From Bacillota bacterium (GTDB lineage Bacteria > Bacillota > Clostridia > Clostridiales > Clostridiaceae), in contig JAUZPI010000008.1 of assembly GCA_030706015.1 (NCBI GenBank), positions 20,355-84,354 of the forward strand: a DNA stretch of 64,000 bases, read 5' to 3'. How positions within the stretch are numbered: position 1 is the first letter of the stretch; the number at the start of each line of letters is the position of its first letter. A program made the translations under genes and the position numbers. The notes under the pieces were generated by a model. That model was not told where the DNA came from. It ran no database searches and was given only the letters and a program-made list of their open reading frames with translations. Positions 37,125 through 45,668 of the stretch are shown here, one piece after another.

Positions 37125-37817
37125 GTGGGAGATATTATTTGGACGGAGGATGTAAATAGGAACTTTAAGACAGGTGGTACAGCAATACATGTGCTTAAAG
37201 ATATAAATATTAGCGTTAGAGAAAAAAGCTTGACTGTACTTAGAGGGCGATCTGGATCAGGTAAAACAACCCTAATGAATATAATGAGTACGTTGGATAA
37301 GCCAAGTGGAGGCAAGGTATATTTTGATGGTGAAGAAATATCCAATCTAAGTGAAGAAAAGCAAGACGTAATTCGTAGAGAAAAAATGGGCTTCATTTTT
37401 CAATCCTCAGCTTTAATTTCATTAATGACTGCTTATGAAAATGTAGAATTTTCATTGAGAATCTCTGGATATAGTGCTAAAGAAGCTAAAATTCGTGCAG
37501 AGGAATGCCTATCAATGGTAGGACTAAGTAAAAGAATGAAGCATATGCCAGGTGAATTATCCGGTGGCGAACAGCAAAGAGTAGCTATTGCAAGGGCTGT
37601 TGCTCATAAACCTAAAATTATTTTTGCAGATGAACCTACTGCGGAATTAGATTCTCAAATGGCATTTCAGGTTATGGGAATATTTAAGGAACTTGTAGTT
37701 AACCAAGGAATTACAATATTAATGACAACCCATGATCCTAACATGATGGAGTTAGCAGACGAGGTAGTGAAAATTAATGATGGAAGAATAGTAAATGAAA
37801 AACGCATAGTAGTATAA
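37125..37817 (+). CDS. ABC transporter ATP-binding protein (MacB/LolD type)
   Basis: A 230-residue ATPase. Walker A GRSGSGKTT, Q-loop FIFQSSAL, signature LSGGEQQRV, Walker B IIFADEPTAELD and H-loop TTHDP are all intact. It belongs to the lipoprotein/macrolide exporter ATPase group. GTG 37125 lies two bases after the permease stop with GGAGAGG ahead. It probably pairs with the permease and with the second ATPase downstream as a heterodimer; heterodimer formation is inference. Confidence 0.94.
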   Translation: MGDIIWTEDVNRNFKTGGTAIHVLKDINISVREKSLTVLRGRSGSGKTTLMNIMSTLDKPSGGKVYFDGEEISNLSEEKQDVIRREKMGFIFQSSALISLMTAYENVEFSLRISGYSAKEAKIRAEECLSMVGLSKRMKHMPGELSGGEQQRVAIARAVAHKPKIIFADEPTAELDSQMAFQVMGIFKELVVNQGITILMTTHDPNMMELADEVVKINDGRIVNEKRIVV

Positions 37818-37854
37818 AGTTAAACGCATATACAGTATAAGAAAGGAGGAGTAT

Positions 37855-38730
37855 GTGGTGGTAGAATGTGACAATTTGGTTAAGATATATAAGACTTCAG
37901 AGATTGAGGTTGTAGCACTGCAAGGACTAGATCTAACAGTGGAAGATGGAGAATTGATGGCCATTATTGGAAGCAGCGGCAGTGGTAAATCTACCTTGAT
38001 GAATATGTTGGGAGGGCTTGATAGACCATCTGCTGGTAAGCTAATTGTAAATGGTGCTGATCTTTTAAAGATTAGCAATAAGCAGTTAATAGAATATAGA
38101 AGAAATACTGTGGGATTTGTTTGGCAGAATAATGCAAGAAATTTAATTCCTTATCTGACTGCTTTGGAAAATGTAGAGCTGCCAATGTATATAAGCGGAA
38201 AGGCAAGGAGGCAGAGAGCTTTAGAGCTGCTTGATATGGTTGGAATTTCCCATCGAAAAGATAATAAGCTGCATCAGCTTTCTGGAGGAGAGCAGCAAAG
38301 GGTAGCAATAGCAATTGCCCTAGCAAATGAGCCTAAATTGTTATTAGCGGATGAACCTACTGGTGCAGTTGATTCTGAGACAGGAGACAAAATCTTAGAT
38401 GTGTTTAGAACTCTCAACGAACAAATGGGACAAACCATAATTATTGTTACTCATGATATGAGTTTAGCTCAAAAAGTTAACAGAGTAGTAGCTATAAGGG
38501 ATGGAAGAACAAGCAGCGAATTTATAAAACCAACCTATAGAATAAAAGGTGAAAGTGATAATCTTACAGAATGTAAACAAGAGGAATTTACAGTGATAGA
38601 TAAGCATGGAAGACTTCAAATTCCTAAAGAATATCTGGAGGCCTTAGGTATATCAGGAAAGGGTAAGGTAAAGGTGGAATTAGATAAGGGAAAGATAAAG
38701 GTTTATTCTCCAGAAGAAAAAGTCATTTAA
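37855..38730 (+). CDS. ABC transporter ATPase fused to a SpoVT/AbrB-like domain
   Basis: A 291-residue protein. Residues 1-225 are a complete ABC ATPase: Walker A GSSGSGKST, Q-loop FVWQNNAR, LSGGEQQRV, LLADEPTGAVD and VTHDM. After a linker, residues about 243-287 read as a swapped-hairpin AbrB/MazE-type domain: FTVIDKHGRLQIPKEYLEAL, then GKVKVELDKGKIKVY. In that family the unit dimerises and usually binds DNA, so it may dimerise the ATPase or tie transport to gene control. Starts at GTG 37855 (the adjacent GTG 37858 is also possible) behind AAAGGAGGA. Last gene of the efflux unit. Confidence 0.88.
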   Translation: MVVECDNLVKIYKTSEIEVVALQGLDLTVEDGELMAIIGSSGSGKSTLMNMLGGLDRPSAGKLIVNGADLLKISNKQLIEYRRNTVGFVWQNNARNLIPYLTALENVELPMYISGKARRQRALELLDMVGISHRKDNKLHQLSGGEQQRVAIAIALANEPKLLLADEPTGAVDSETGDKILDVFRTLNEQMGQTIIIVTHDMSLAQKVNRVVAIRDGRTSSEFIKPTYRIKGESDNLTECKQEEFTVIDKHGRLQIPKEYLEALGISGKGKVKVELDKGKIKVYSPEEKVI

Positions 38731-38836
38731 AGCTAATACAAAGTGTTATCAAAAAGTATTAACAGAGGTTAAATTTTAACATTATTCTACAAAAAAACTT
38801 TTGTTAATACTTTGTTAACAAAAAAATTAAAAACTA

Positions 38837-38865
38837 TTGAATATATTTTTTGACGGTGCTATAAT
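38837..38865 (+). promoter_or_regulatory. Sigma-A promoter of the secreted amylase gene
   Basis: TTGAAT (38837-38842), 17 bases, TATAAT (38860-38865), 45 bases before the GTG start at 38910. Confidence 0.75.
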
Positions 38866-38909
38866 AAACTGAAAATTAAATATTTTTCCAAAACAAAGGA
38901 GGAAAAAAG

Positions 38910-41900
38910 GTGAAAATCAAGAAAAGAATGGCAATTCTTGCGTTGGCTTCAGCTTTGGTTTGCTCGATCGTTGCTCCAGGTGCAAACGTTCTCGCTGAAA
39001 TCGATGCCACTCACGTCTATCACAACCACATGCCTAATTTTTGGCCTTACTACGACACTAGTCAGTATAATTCAGCCAAGGTTGGCGACGCTGTAAGGTA
39101 TATTTATGATGGAGATGTAATGAAATTAAAGGCAAATCCGCCTGCAAACTATCCTTACATGATTCCGGCAAGTGTAGGAAGCGGGCCAATGCCTCATGAC
39201 AATCTACTGCAGTACTATAGTGCTACAGCAAAACAGCAGGCCTATACAGATTGGCCATGGCAAACAGCGCAGCAGGTTAACGGTGCAGCTCCACTTGGAC
39301 AAGTACATGTAACTATGTCAGGAGCAGTTATCAACAATGTAAACAACATATTCCAAACAGGAAATGCACCTGGTCTAGATAACCCTAACTGGGGAACAAG
39401 CTGGACAAACAACTACAACTCTTTAAAGACCACAGACGGTTTTAAAACTCTAGATGTAATTCATTTCACAGGACATCATTCCATGGGACCACTAGTAGGA
39501 AATGATTATTTCTTGAAAGATTTAGTTTATCAAAACGTAACCGCAGCTCAACCATATTTCTTAGGAAGTTCATTTAAATCTTCCAAAGGATTCTTCCCAA
39601 CAGAACTTGGTTTCTCAGAAAGACTTATACCTGTGTTAAATAAGCTGGGAATTACCTGGTCAGTTATGGGTAACAACCATTTCTCAAGAACTCTTACGGA
39701 TTATCCATATTTAAATAATCCAGGATATGATACTTTAGTATCACCTCCAAATAGAGCTGATCTTCAAAACACAAGTAATATAGGTGGCTGGGAATCAAAG
39801 TCAATGGCTCACGAACAGCAAACTATTGTAAACAAATATCCTTTTGCAGATACTCCACACTATGTAAAATATGTTGATCCAAGTACTGGAGCAGAAACTA
39901 AACTTGCTGGTATTCCAGTTGATCAAAATGCTTCTTGGTTAGAAGGCTGGGAAGGTGTTGCTACTGCAGACAATGATGATTGTAATTTAAAGAAATACGA
40001 AACTATTGCGGATCCAAGTCATCCAGAGTATTTTGTTATTGCTCATGATGGAGACAACAGTTCAGGAAGAGCCGGTTCTTATGATACTTGGCAAGCAGCC
40101 GTAAACAGCGAATATGTAAACGGTGTAACTGGTATGGGTGTTGAAGAATACCTAAAGAAACATCCTTTAGATTCAAATGACGTTGTTCATGTTCAGGATG
40201 GTTCATGGGTTGATACAAGAGACTCATCTTCAGATCCAACTTGGTATCACTGGCATTTACCTATGAATATTTGGAAAGGTCAATTCTCTGACTTTAACAA
40301 AGCATTAGGAACTAGTTATGCACCTAAAAATGATTTGAGTGGTAATCCAGAAGGAGCTACAGTTTCCTTTGAATATGGTTATAACTACTTAGAAAGAAAC
40401 TTTGCTCTTCTTCAAGCAGCTATGAACTATGCAAAAACTTCAGAACAAATTTGGCTTGATGCTCATCCAAATTACTGGAAACCATCCACAGATTTAGATC
40501 ATCAAGTAACTTATGATGGAAACCAATTAAATCCATGGATGATGTCTTATCCAGTAAAAGGTGATGCAGCTAATGATTACAAAGGCGGAGCAAATCCAGC
40601 AGAACTTGCATGGTATTTCTTAATTCCAGCAATGGATTCAGGTTTTGGTTACTATGATGAAAATGTTGATGATGGGGTAAAACCTACACTATCTTTCGAC
40701 CAATCATTATACTTCTCAAAACCATACGTTTCAACAAACTTATCTCAAGATAAGACAGGTCCTTCAGTTTGGTGGCCTCAAAGATGGCCTTACAACCCTG
40801 GAAGTGCTAACAGTGACAAATCAGAAGGTTGGACTAAACAATATTTTGATAACAATTTTGGAATATACACTTATGCATATGATGTAAGTGGAATTCAAAA
40901 TATTAAACTTAAGATCAGAACTCACAATAATGTTACTTGGGCAAATAGAAGCACAAACTGGATAGATCCTAAGGATGATACTTACAAAGTATATGATCCT
41001 AAGACTTTACAAGCTCAAGGTGTTGCTAATATCAATTCTTCACTAGTTAGTGACTGGAAAGATTATTCAATGCAGGTTAGAGATCTTAAGAAAGATATAA
41101 ATGGTGTTGCATGGCAGCCAACAGGACAAGCAGTTGATGCTGTAGTACCTGCTCAAGAAATTGGTAATGAATATTATGCATACATCAAAGACTACAAAGA
41201 TCAATTAATAGACTACTACATTGAAGCTACTGACAGCAAAGGAAATGTTACTAAGAGTGATATTCAATCTGTATATGTAGGTTCAGGAACATATTCAAAA
41301 GATGCAAGTGGAAATATAGTTGAAGATCCAAACGGAACTATCAAAGGAGTATATCCATTTGTAACTGACAAAGCATCAATTAAAACAAACACAATTTATG
41401 TAAAGAGTGCAGCAGCTTCTGTTAATTTACAATATAGTACAGATAATGGTACTACATGGACTAATGCACAAGCTATGACTAAATCAGATAAATTAGGTTA
41501 CTATCAAACAACTATTACTTATGATTCTACAACCCCTAACCCTATTAAGGTTCGTTACTCTGATGGAACAGTAAATAAACCATCAGATGCTGGAGTTGCA
41601 TTACCAACTACAGGAGACACCTTTACTATTGGTTCAGATGGAACAGTTACTACAGGTTTACCAACTATGAATACAGTAAACCTTTATATTGGAACTATAG
41701 CAGCTAACCAAGTTAAGTTACAGTACAAAGACGATAATGGAAACTGGAGCAGTGATATATTAATGGATGCATTTGGTTCAGATGCAGGCCATTATTTAAA
41801 AACAATTTCATATCCTGCTGCAAACGTTAGCTTAACTGTAAGATATTCTGATGATAATGGATTGACTTGGAAACCAACTTTTGATGGACAATCTATAATA

Positions 41901-43871
41901 ACAGGTGATTATCATAATGATTCTACAGGCATGCTAGTTACAGGAACTCCAAATTGGACATATAACGCAACAATATATTATAAGAAGGGTTACTCCACTC
42001 CATATATACACTGGAGACCAGCAGGAGGAACATGGACAACAGCACCAGGAACTCTAATGCCTGATTCAGAAGTTTCTGGATATGCAAAGATAACCCTTAA
42101 TTTAGGAACTGCTACAACAGCTGAGGTATGCTTTAATAATGGCAGCGGAACTTGGGATAGCAATGGCGGAAAGAACTATATATTTAGTGCAGGAACTTCT
42201 ACCTTCAGCGCAGGTGTTATAACAGCAGGTGCACCATCAGGTGCGGCAACACCAACGCCAACAGCTACTGCAACACCAACACCGACACCAACAGTAACAC
42301 CAACACCGACACCAACAGTAACACCAACACCGACGCCAACAGTAACACCAACACCGACGCCAACAGTAACACCAACACCAATAGCTACACCAACGCCAAC
42401 AGTAACACCAACACCGACGCCAACAGTAACACCAACACCGACACCAACAGTAACACCAACACCAATAGCTACACCAACGCCAACACCAACACCTATTTGT
42501 AATACACCAACACCATCACCAACAAGTAATAGCGCAACAATATATTACAAAAAAGGTTATACAACTCCATATATACATTGGAGACCAGCAGGCGGGACTT
42601 GGACAGTAGCACCAGGAACTCAAATGCCAGATTCAGAGATTTCAGGTTATGCAAAAATAACCCTTGATCTTGGAACTGCTTCTACAGCAGAAGTATGCTT
42701 TAACAATGGCAGCGGGACTTGGGATAGCAATGGCGGAAAGAACTATATATTCAATGCAGGAACTTCTACTTATAGTGCAGGTACTATAACTACAGGAGCA
42801 CCAGTAAACAATACAGCAACAATCTACTACAAAAAAGGTTATACAACACCATATATACATTGGAGACCAGCAGGCGGAACTTGGACAGTATCACCAGGAA
42901 CCCAAATGCCAGATTCAGAAGTTTCAGGCTATGCAAAGATAACTCTTAACCTAGGATCTGCAACTACTGCTGAAGTATGCTTCAATAACGGCAGTGGAAC
43001 TTGGGATAACAATGGCGGAAGTAACTATATATTCAATATGGGAAGCTCTATTTTTAATGCAGGTACTATAACAACAGGTGTTATAGCAACACCAACGGCA
43101 CCGCCGCCACCAATAGTAACACCAACACCAACGCCAACACCAACACCAACAGTAACATGCGGTACAATGCCACCGTCACCAACACCAATACCTACAAGCA
43201 ATACAGCAACAATTTACTACAAAAAAGGTTATGCAACTCCATATATACACTGGAGACCAGCAGGCGGAACATGGACAGTATCACCAGGAACCTTAATGTC
43301 AGATTCAGAGATTTCAGGTTATGCAAAAATAACCCTTGATCTTGGAACTGCTACTACAGCAGAAGTATGCTTTAACAATGGCAGTGGAACTTGGGATAGC
43401 AATGGCGGAAAGAACTATATATTCAATGCAGGAACTTCTACTTATAGTGCAGGTACTATAACTACAGGAGCGCCAGTAAACAATACAGCAACAATCTACT
43501 ACAAGAAAGGCTATACAACTCCATACATCCATTGGAGACCAACAGGCGGCACTTGGACAGTAGCACCAGGAACTCTAATGTCAGATTCAGAAGTTTCAGG
43601 TTACGCAAAAATAACTCTTAACTTGGGAGCTGCAACTACTGCTGAAGTATGCTTCAATAACGGCAGTGGAACTTGGGATAACAATGGAGGAAGTAACTAT
43701 ATATTCCTAATGGGAACTTCTACATTTAGTGCAGGAACAATAACTACAGGAGCTCCAGCAGGAGCAACTGCGCTAAATACAACAAGTACATCTTCAACAT
43801 CTATACTAGCATTAGCAGTAGATAGCATTTATGATAGCTTACTCTCTGCAATGTTAGTACCAAGTATATAA
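38910..43871 (+). CDS. Secreted GH119/GH57-like alpha-amylase with five CBM25 repeats
   Basis: A 1653-residue extracellular starch hydrolase. Signal peptide 1-29 (cleavage after VLA). The catalytic domain starts HVYHNHMPNFWPYY (His38/His40, the HxHxP-like first motif of GH57/GH119). The candidate nucleophile is Glu232 in PTELGFSERL and the candidate acid Asp380 (or Asp382) in AHDGDNSSGR; these fit the positions recalled for the founding GH119 enzyme IgtZ better than typical GH57. Next come two Ig-like/CBM-type modules (about 830-1010), then five starch-binding CBM25 units (from about 1019, 1208, 1300, 1430 and 1525) split by two Thr-Pro linkers. No wall anchor is seen. GTG 38910 follows AAAGGAGGA. 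The GH119 versus GH57 choice is not certain. Confidence 0.85.
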   Translation: MKIKKRMAILALASALVCSIVAPGANVLAEIDATHVYHNHMPNFWPYYDTSQYNSAKVGDAVRYIYDGDVMKLKANPPANYPYMIPASVGSGPMPHDNLLQYYSATAKQQAYTDWPWQTAQQVNGAAPLGQVHVTMSGAVINNVNNIFQTGNAPGLDNPNWGTSWTNNYNSLKTTDGFKTLDVIHFTGHHSMGPLVGNDYFLKDLVYQNVTAAQPYFLGSSFKSSKGFFPTELGFSERLIPVLNKLGITWSVMGNNHFSRTLTDYPYLNNPGYDTLVSPPNRADLQNTSNIGGWESKSMAHEQQTIVNKYPFADTPHYVKYVDPSTGAETKLAGIPVDQNASWLEGWEGVATADNDDCNLKKYETIADPSHPEYFVIAHDGDNSSGRAGSYDTWQAAVNSEYVNGVTGMGVEEYLKKHPLDSNDVVHVQDGSWVDTRDSSSDPTWYHWHLPMNIWKGQFSDFNKALGTSYAPKNDLSGNPEGATVSFEYGYNYLERNFALLQAAMNYAKTSEQIWLDAHPNYWKPSTDLDHQVTYDGNQLNPWMMSYPVKGDAANDYKGGANPAELAWYFLIPAMDSGFGYYDENVDDGVKPTLSFDQSLYFSKPYVSTNLSQDKTGPSVWWPQRWPYNPGSANSDKSEGWTKQYFDNNFGIYTYAYDVSGIQNIKLKIRTHNNVTWANRSTNWIDPKDDTYKVYDPKTLQAQGVANINSSLVSDWKDYSMQVRDLKKDINGVAWQPTGQAVDAVVPAQEIGNEYYAYIKDYKDQLIDYYIEATDSKGNVTKSDIQSVYVGSGTYSKDASGNIVEDPNGTIKGVYPFVTDKASIKTNTIYVKSAAASVNLQYSTDNGTTWTNAQAMTKSDKLGYYQTTITYDSTTPNPIKVRYSDGTVNKPSDAGVALPTTGDTFTIGSDGTVTTGLPTMNTVNLYIGTIAANQVKLQYKDDNGNWSSDILMDAFGSDAGHYLKTISYPAANVSLTVRYSDDNGLTWKPTFDGQSIITGDYHNDSTGMLVTGTPNWTYNATIYYKKGYSTPYIHWRPAGGTWTTAPGTLMPDSEVSGYAKITLNLGTATTAEVCFNNGSGTWDSNGGKNYIFSAGTSTFSAGVITAGAPSGAATPTPTATATPTPTPTVTPTPTPTVTPTPTPTVTPTPTPTVTPTPIATPTPTVTPTPTPTVTPTPTPTVTPTPIATPTPTPTPICNTPTPSPTSNSATIYYKKGYTTPYIHWRPAGGTWTVAPGTQMPDSEISGYAKITLDLGTASTAEVCFNNGSGTWDSNGGKNYIFNAGTSTYSAGTITTGAPVNNTATIYYKKGYTTPYIHWRPAGGTWTVSPGTQMPDSEVSGYAKITLNLGSATTAEVCFNNGSGTWDNNGGSNYIFNMGSSIFNAGTITTGVIATPTAPPPPIVTPTPTPTPTPTVTCGTMPPSPTPIPTSNTATIYYKKGYATPYIHWRPAGGTWTVSPGTLMSDSEISGYAKITLDLGTATTAEVCFNNGSGTWDSNGGKNYIFNAGTSTYSAGTITTGAPVNNTATIYYKKGYTTPYIHWRPTGGTWTVAPGTLMSDSEVSGYAKITLNLGAATTAEVCFNNGSGTWDNNGGSNYIFLMGTSTFSAGTITTGAPAGATALNTTSTSSTSILALAVDSIYDSLLSAMLVPSI
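41964..43755 (+). repeat. Five CBM25-coding repeats
   Basis: Copies begin near 41964, 42531, 42808, 43199 and 43481, each about 270 bases, encoding ATIYYKKGYxTPYIHWRP through SAGTITTGAP. Copies 2-3 and 4-5 are back-to-back pairs. Copies 2 and 4 are nearly identical at the DNA level, which suggests duplication of a two-copy block together with its linker. Confidence 0.9.
42246..42500 (+). repeat. Short tandem repeats coding a Thr-Pro linker
   Basis: Repeats of ACACCAACACCG with ACGCCAACAGTA-type variants encode TPTPTPTV units between CBM25 copies 1 and 2. A shorter version lies at 43090-43155 between copies 3 and 4. Such tracts are prone to length change. Confidence 0.9.
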
Positions 43872-43882
43872 TAAAATTTATG

Positions 43883-43914
43883 CAGTAGTGGACTTAGCGC
43901 CACTACTGTTTTTT
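43883..43914 (+). terminator. Rho-independent terminator of the amylase gene
   Basis: CAGTAGTGG (43883-43891) pairs with CCACTACTG (43900-43908), followed by six T residues. Confidence 0.93.
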
Positions 43915-43955
43915 ATTAGCGAATATATTATATGAAAATACACAATATAAACAGA

Positions 43956-44110
43956 GTTCTTAGTGTCGAGGACGCTTATTAACAGTGTTCTTAGTGTCAA
44001 GGACACTTAGAACACGTTATCCTTTAGGGGAAATCGTTATCCAGGGACGTACCAGCCGTTATCTCACGCTTAAGGAAGCGGGAGTATTACGGCTGGTAGT
44101 CATCGGATAA
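43956..44110. other. Structured GC-richer intergenic element of unknown class
   Basis: Part of a 486-base gap without a gene. Two tandem copies (43956 and 43987, 31 bases apart) of GTTCTTAGTGTC-x-AGGAC form hairpins; the second pairs GTTCTTAGTGTC (43987-43998) with GACACTTAGAAC (44002-44013) with one T-T mismatch. Two CGTTATCC copies (44015, 44035) follow. TTATCC (44037-44042) can pair with GGATAA (44105-44110), enclosing ACCAGCCGT (44051-44059) with ACGGCTGGT (44089-44097) and CGCTT/AAGCG (44067-44071, 44076-44080). It does not match any riboswitch class I can recognise, and its strand is undecided. Confidence 0.6.
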
Positions 44111-44112
44111 AT

Positions 44113-44140
44113 ACATATGATGAGTTTTAACATATGATGA
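44113..44140. repeat. Direct repeat ACATATGATGA upstream of hom
   Basis: Two exact 11-base copies at 44113-44123 and 44130-44140, 17 bases apart and just upstream of the putative hom promoter. They could be paired regulator sites. Confidence 0.4.
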
Positions 44141-44160
44141 TGTTTTTGTATAAAAGACAC

Positions 44161-44189
44161 TTGACTTCAATACAAAAACAAGGTAGTAT
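44161..44189 (+). promoter_or_regulatory. Putative sigma-A promoter of hom-thrC
   Basis: TTGACT (44161-44166), 17 bases, TAGTAT (44184-44189). This would leave a leader of about 160 bases without a recognised riboswitch. Confidence 0.45.
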
Positions 44190-44357
44190 AAGTAGTATGA
44201 AATGTTGTTTAATCATCAGCAAACATTGGTGATTATAAGAATTAAGACATATGTGAAAAATATAAAAAAATGTTGTGTATTGATATTAGATAAAAATTTA
44301 TGTAATATAAATATATTATTTAAATGTAAGAAGTAAATAGATTGGGGTGTTTTTTAC

Positions 44358-45644
44358 ATGAATAAAGTAAGAATTGCTATTTTAGGACTTGGAAATGTAG
44401 GCAGAGGAGTTTGGAAAATATTAAATACTAATAAAGAGGAGATATTAAAACGCTCAGGCTATGATATTGAAGTAGCTAAAATATTAGTAAGAGATGCAAG
44501 TAAGGATAGAGGAATACAGGTTCCTGAAGGAGTTGTAACTACCAATCCAGATGAAATCTTTAATGATAATACTATAAAAATTGTAGTTGAACTTATGGGG
44601 GGAATAAATCCTGCTCAGGAATACATTTTAAAAGCTATAAGAGGTAAAAAGCATGTTGTAACAGCAAACAAGGCTCTTATTTCAACAAATGGAGAAGCAC
44701 TTACTGCTGAAGCAAGAGAACATGGAGTGGCATTATATTATGAAGCAAGTGTTGCTGGCGGTATTCCTATAATACATGGAATAAATGAAAGTTTAACAGC
44801 AAATAAGATAGAAAAAATCGTGGGAATTATCAATGGAACAACTAACTATATATTAACAAAGATGACCTATGAAGGTGTTGGCTTTGACGAAGCCTTAAAG
44901 GAAGCACAAGCTAAGGGTTTTGCAGAGGCAGATCCTACTTCTGATATCGAGGCTTATGATGCAATGTATAAATTAGGAATATTAGCATCCCTATCTTTCG
45001 GAACACAAGTAGATGTAAATAATATATATAGAGAAGGTATTTCAAATATATCAAAGACAGATATACAATATGCAAAAGAATTGGGTTACGCAATTAAGCT
45101 TTTAGCAGTTGGTAAAGATGAAAATAATAAGCTGGAATTAAGAGTTCATCCAGCATTAATTCCATCAAGCCATCCATTATCAAATGTCAATGATGTTTAC
45201 AATGCAATATTCATTAAAGGAAATGCTGTTGGAGATTTAATGCTTTATGGAAAAGGCGCAGGAGAACTTCCAACAGGAAGTGCTGTTGTTAGTGATATAA
45301 TATCAGTTTTAAGAAATGCTTCAGATTATGCTGAAACTGCAAACTACAGCGGCGGATACTGGGATAAAAAAGTAATGGATATGAAGGATACATTTACAAG
45401 ATACTACATTAGAATATCTGTAAAAGATATTCCAGGTGTATTAGGACGTATTACTACTATATTCGGAGAAAACGAAGTAAGTTTATCATCAGTAATCCAA
45501 AAAGAAAAGAAGGAAGGTCTAGTTCAAATAGTATTGCTAACTCATGATACTCATGAAGGCAATATAAATAATGCAATTGAAAAAATTGAAGAGCTAAACT
45601 CAGTTGAAAAAATAGAGAACATAATAAGAGTGGAAGAATTCTAA
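44358..45644 (+). CDS. hom: Homoserine dehydrogenase
   Basis: A 428-residue NAD(P)-dependent enzyme reducing aspartate semialdehyde to homoserine, the branch point to threonine and methionine. N-terminal Rossmann fold with LGLGNVGRGV, catalytic domain with NGTTNYILTKM and FAEADPTSDIEAYDAMYKL (catalytic Asp/Lys region), and a C-terminal ACT domain (about 350-428, YYIRISVKDIPGVLGRIT) that normally gives feedback control by threonine. ATG 44358 follows TTGGGGTG. thrC begins 24 bases later; no thrB (homoserine kinase) follows in this operon. Confidence 0.97.
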   Translation: MNKVRIAILGLGNVGRGVWKILNTNKEEILKRSGYDIEVAKILVRDASKDRGIQVPEGVVTTNPDEIFNDNTIKIVVELMGGINPAQEYILKAIRGKKHVVTANKALISTNGEALTAEAREHGVALYYEASVAGGIPIIHGINESLTANKIEKIVGIINGTTNYILTKMTYEGVGFDEALKEAQAKGFAEADPTSDIEAYDAMYKLGILASLSFGTQVDVNNIYREGISNISKTDIQYAKELGYAIKLLAVGKDENNKLELRVHPALIPSSHPLSNVNDVYNAIFIKGNAVGDLMLYGKGAGELPTGSAVVSDIISVLRNASDYAETANYSGGYWDKKVMDMKDTFTRYYIRISVKDIPGVLGRITTIFGENEVSLSSVIQKEKKEGLVQIVLLTHDTHEGNINNAIEKIEELNSVEKIENIIRVEEF

Positions 45645-45668
45645 GAGAATAACAAGGGGGCTAATTTA

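Noticed and set aside
42246..42500. CRISPR-like or regulatory DNA repeats
   Set aside because: They are in frame within the amylase gene and encode a Thr-Pro linker of the usual extracellular type.
44015..44357. Known riboswitch (SAM, lysine, T-box) before hom
   Set aside because: No T-box core, no SAM-I or lysine signature could be found in the leader; the structured element matches no class I recognise.
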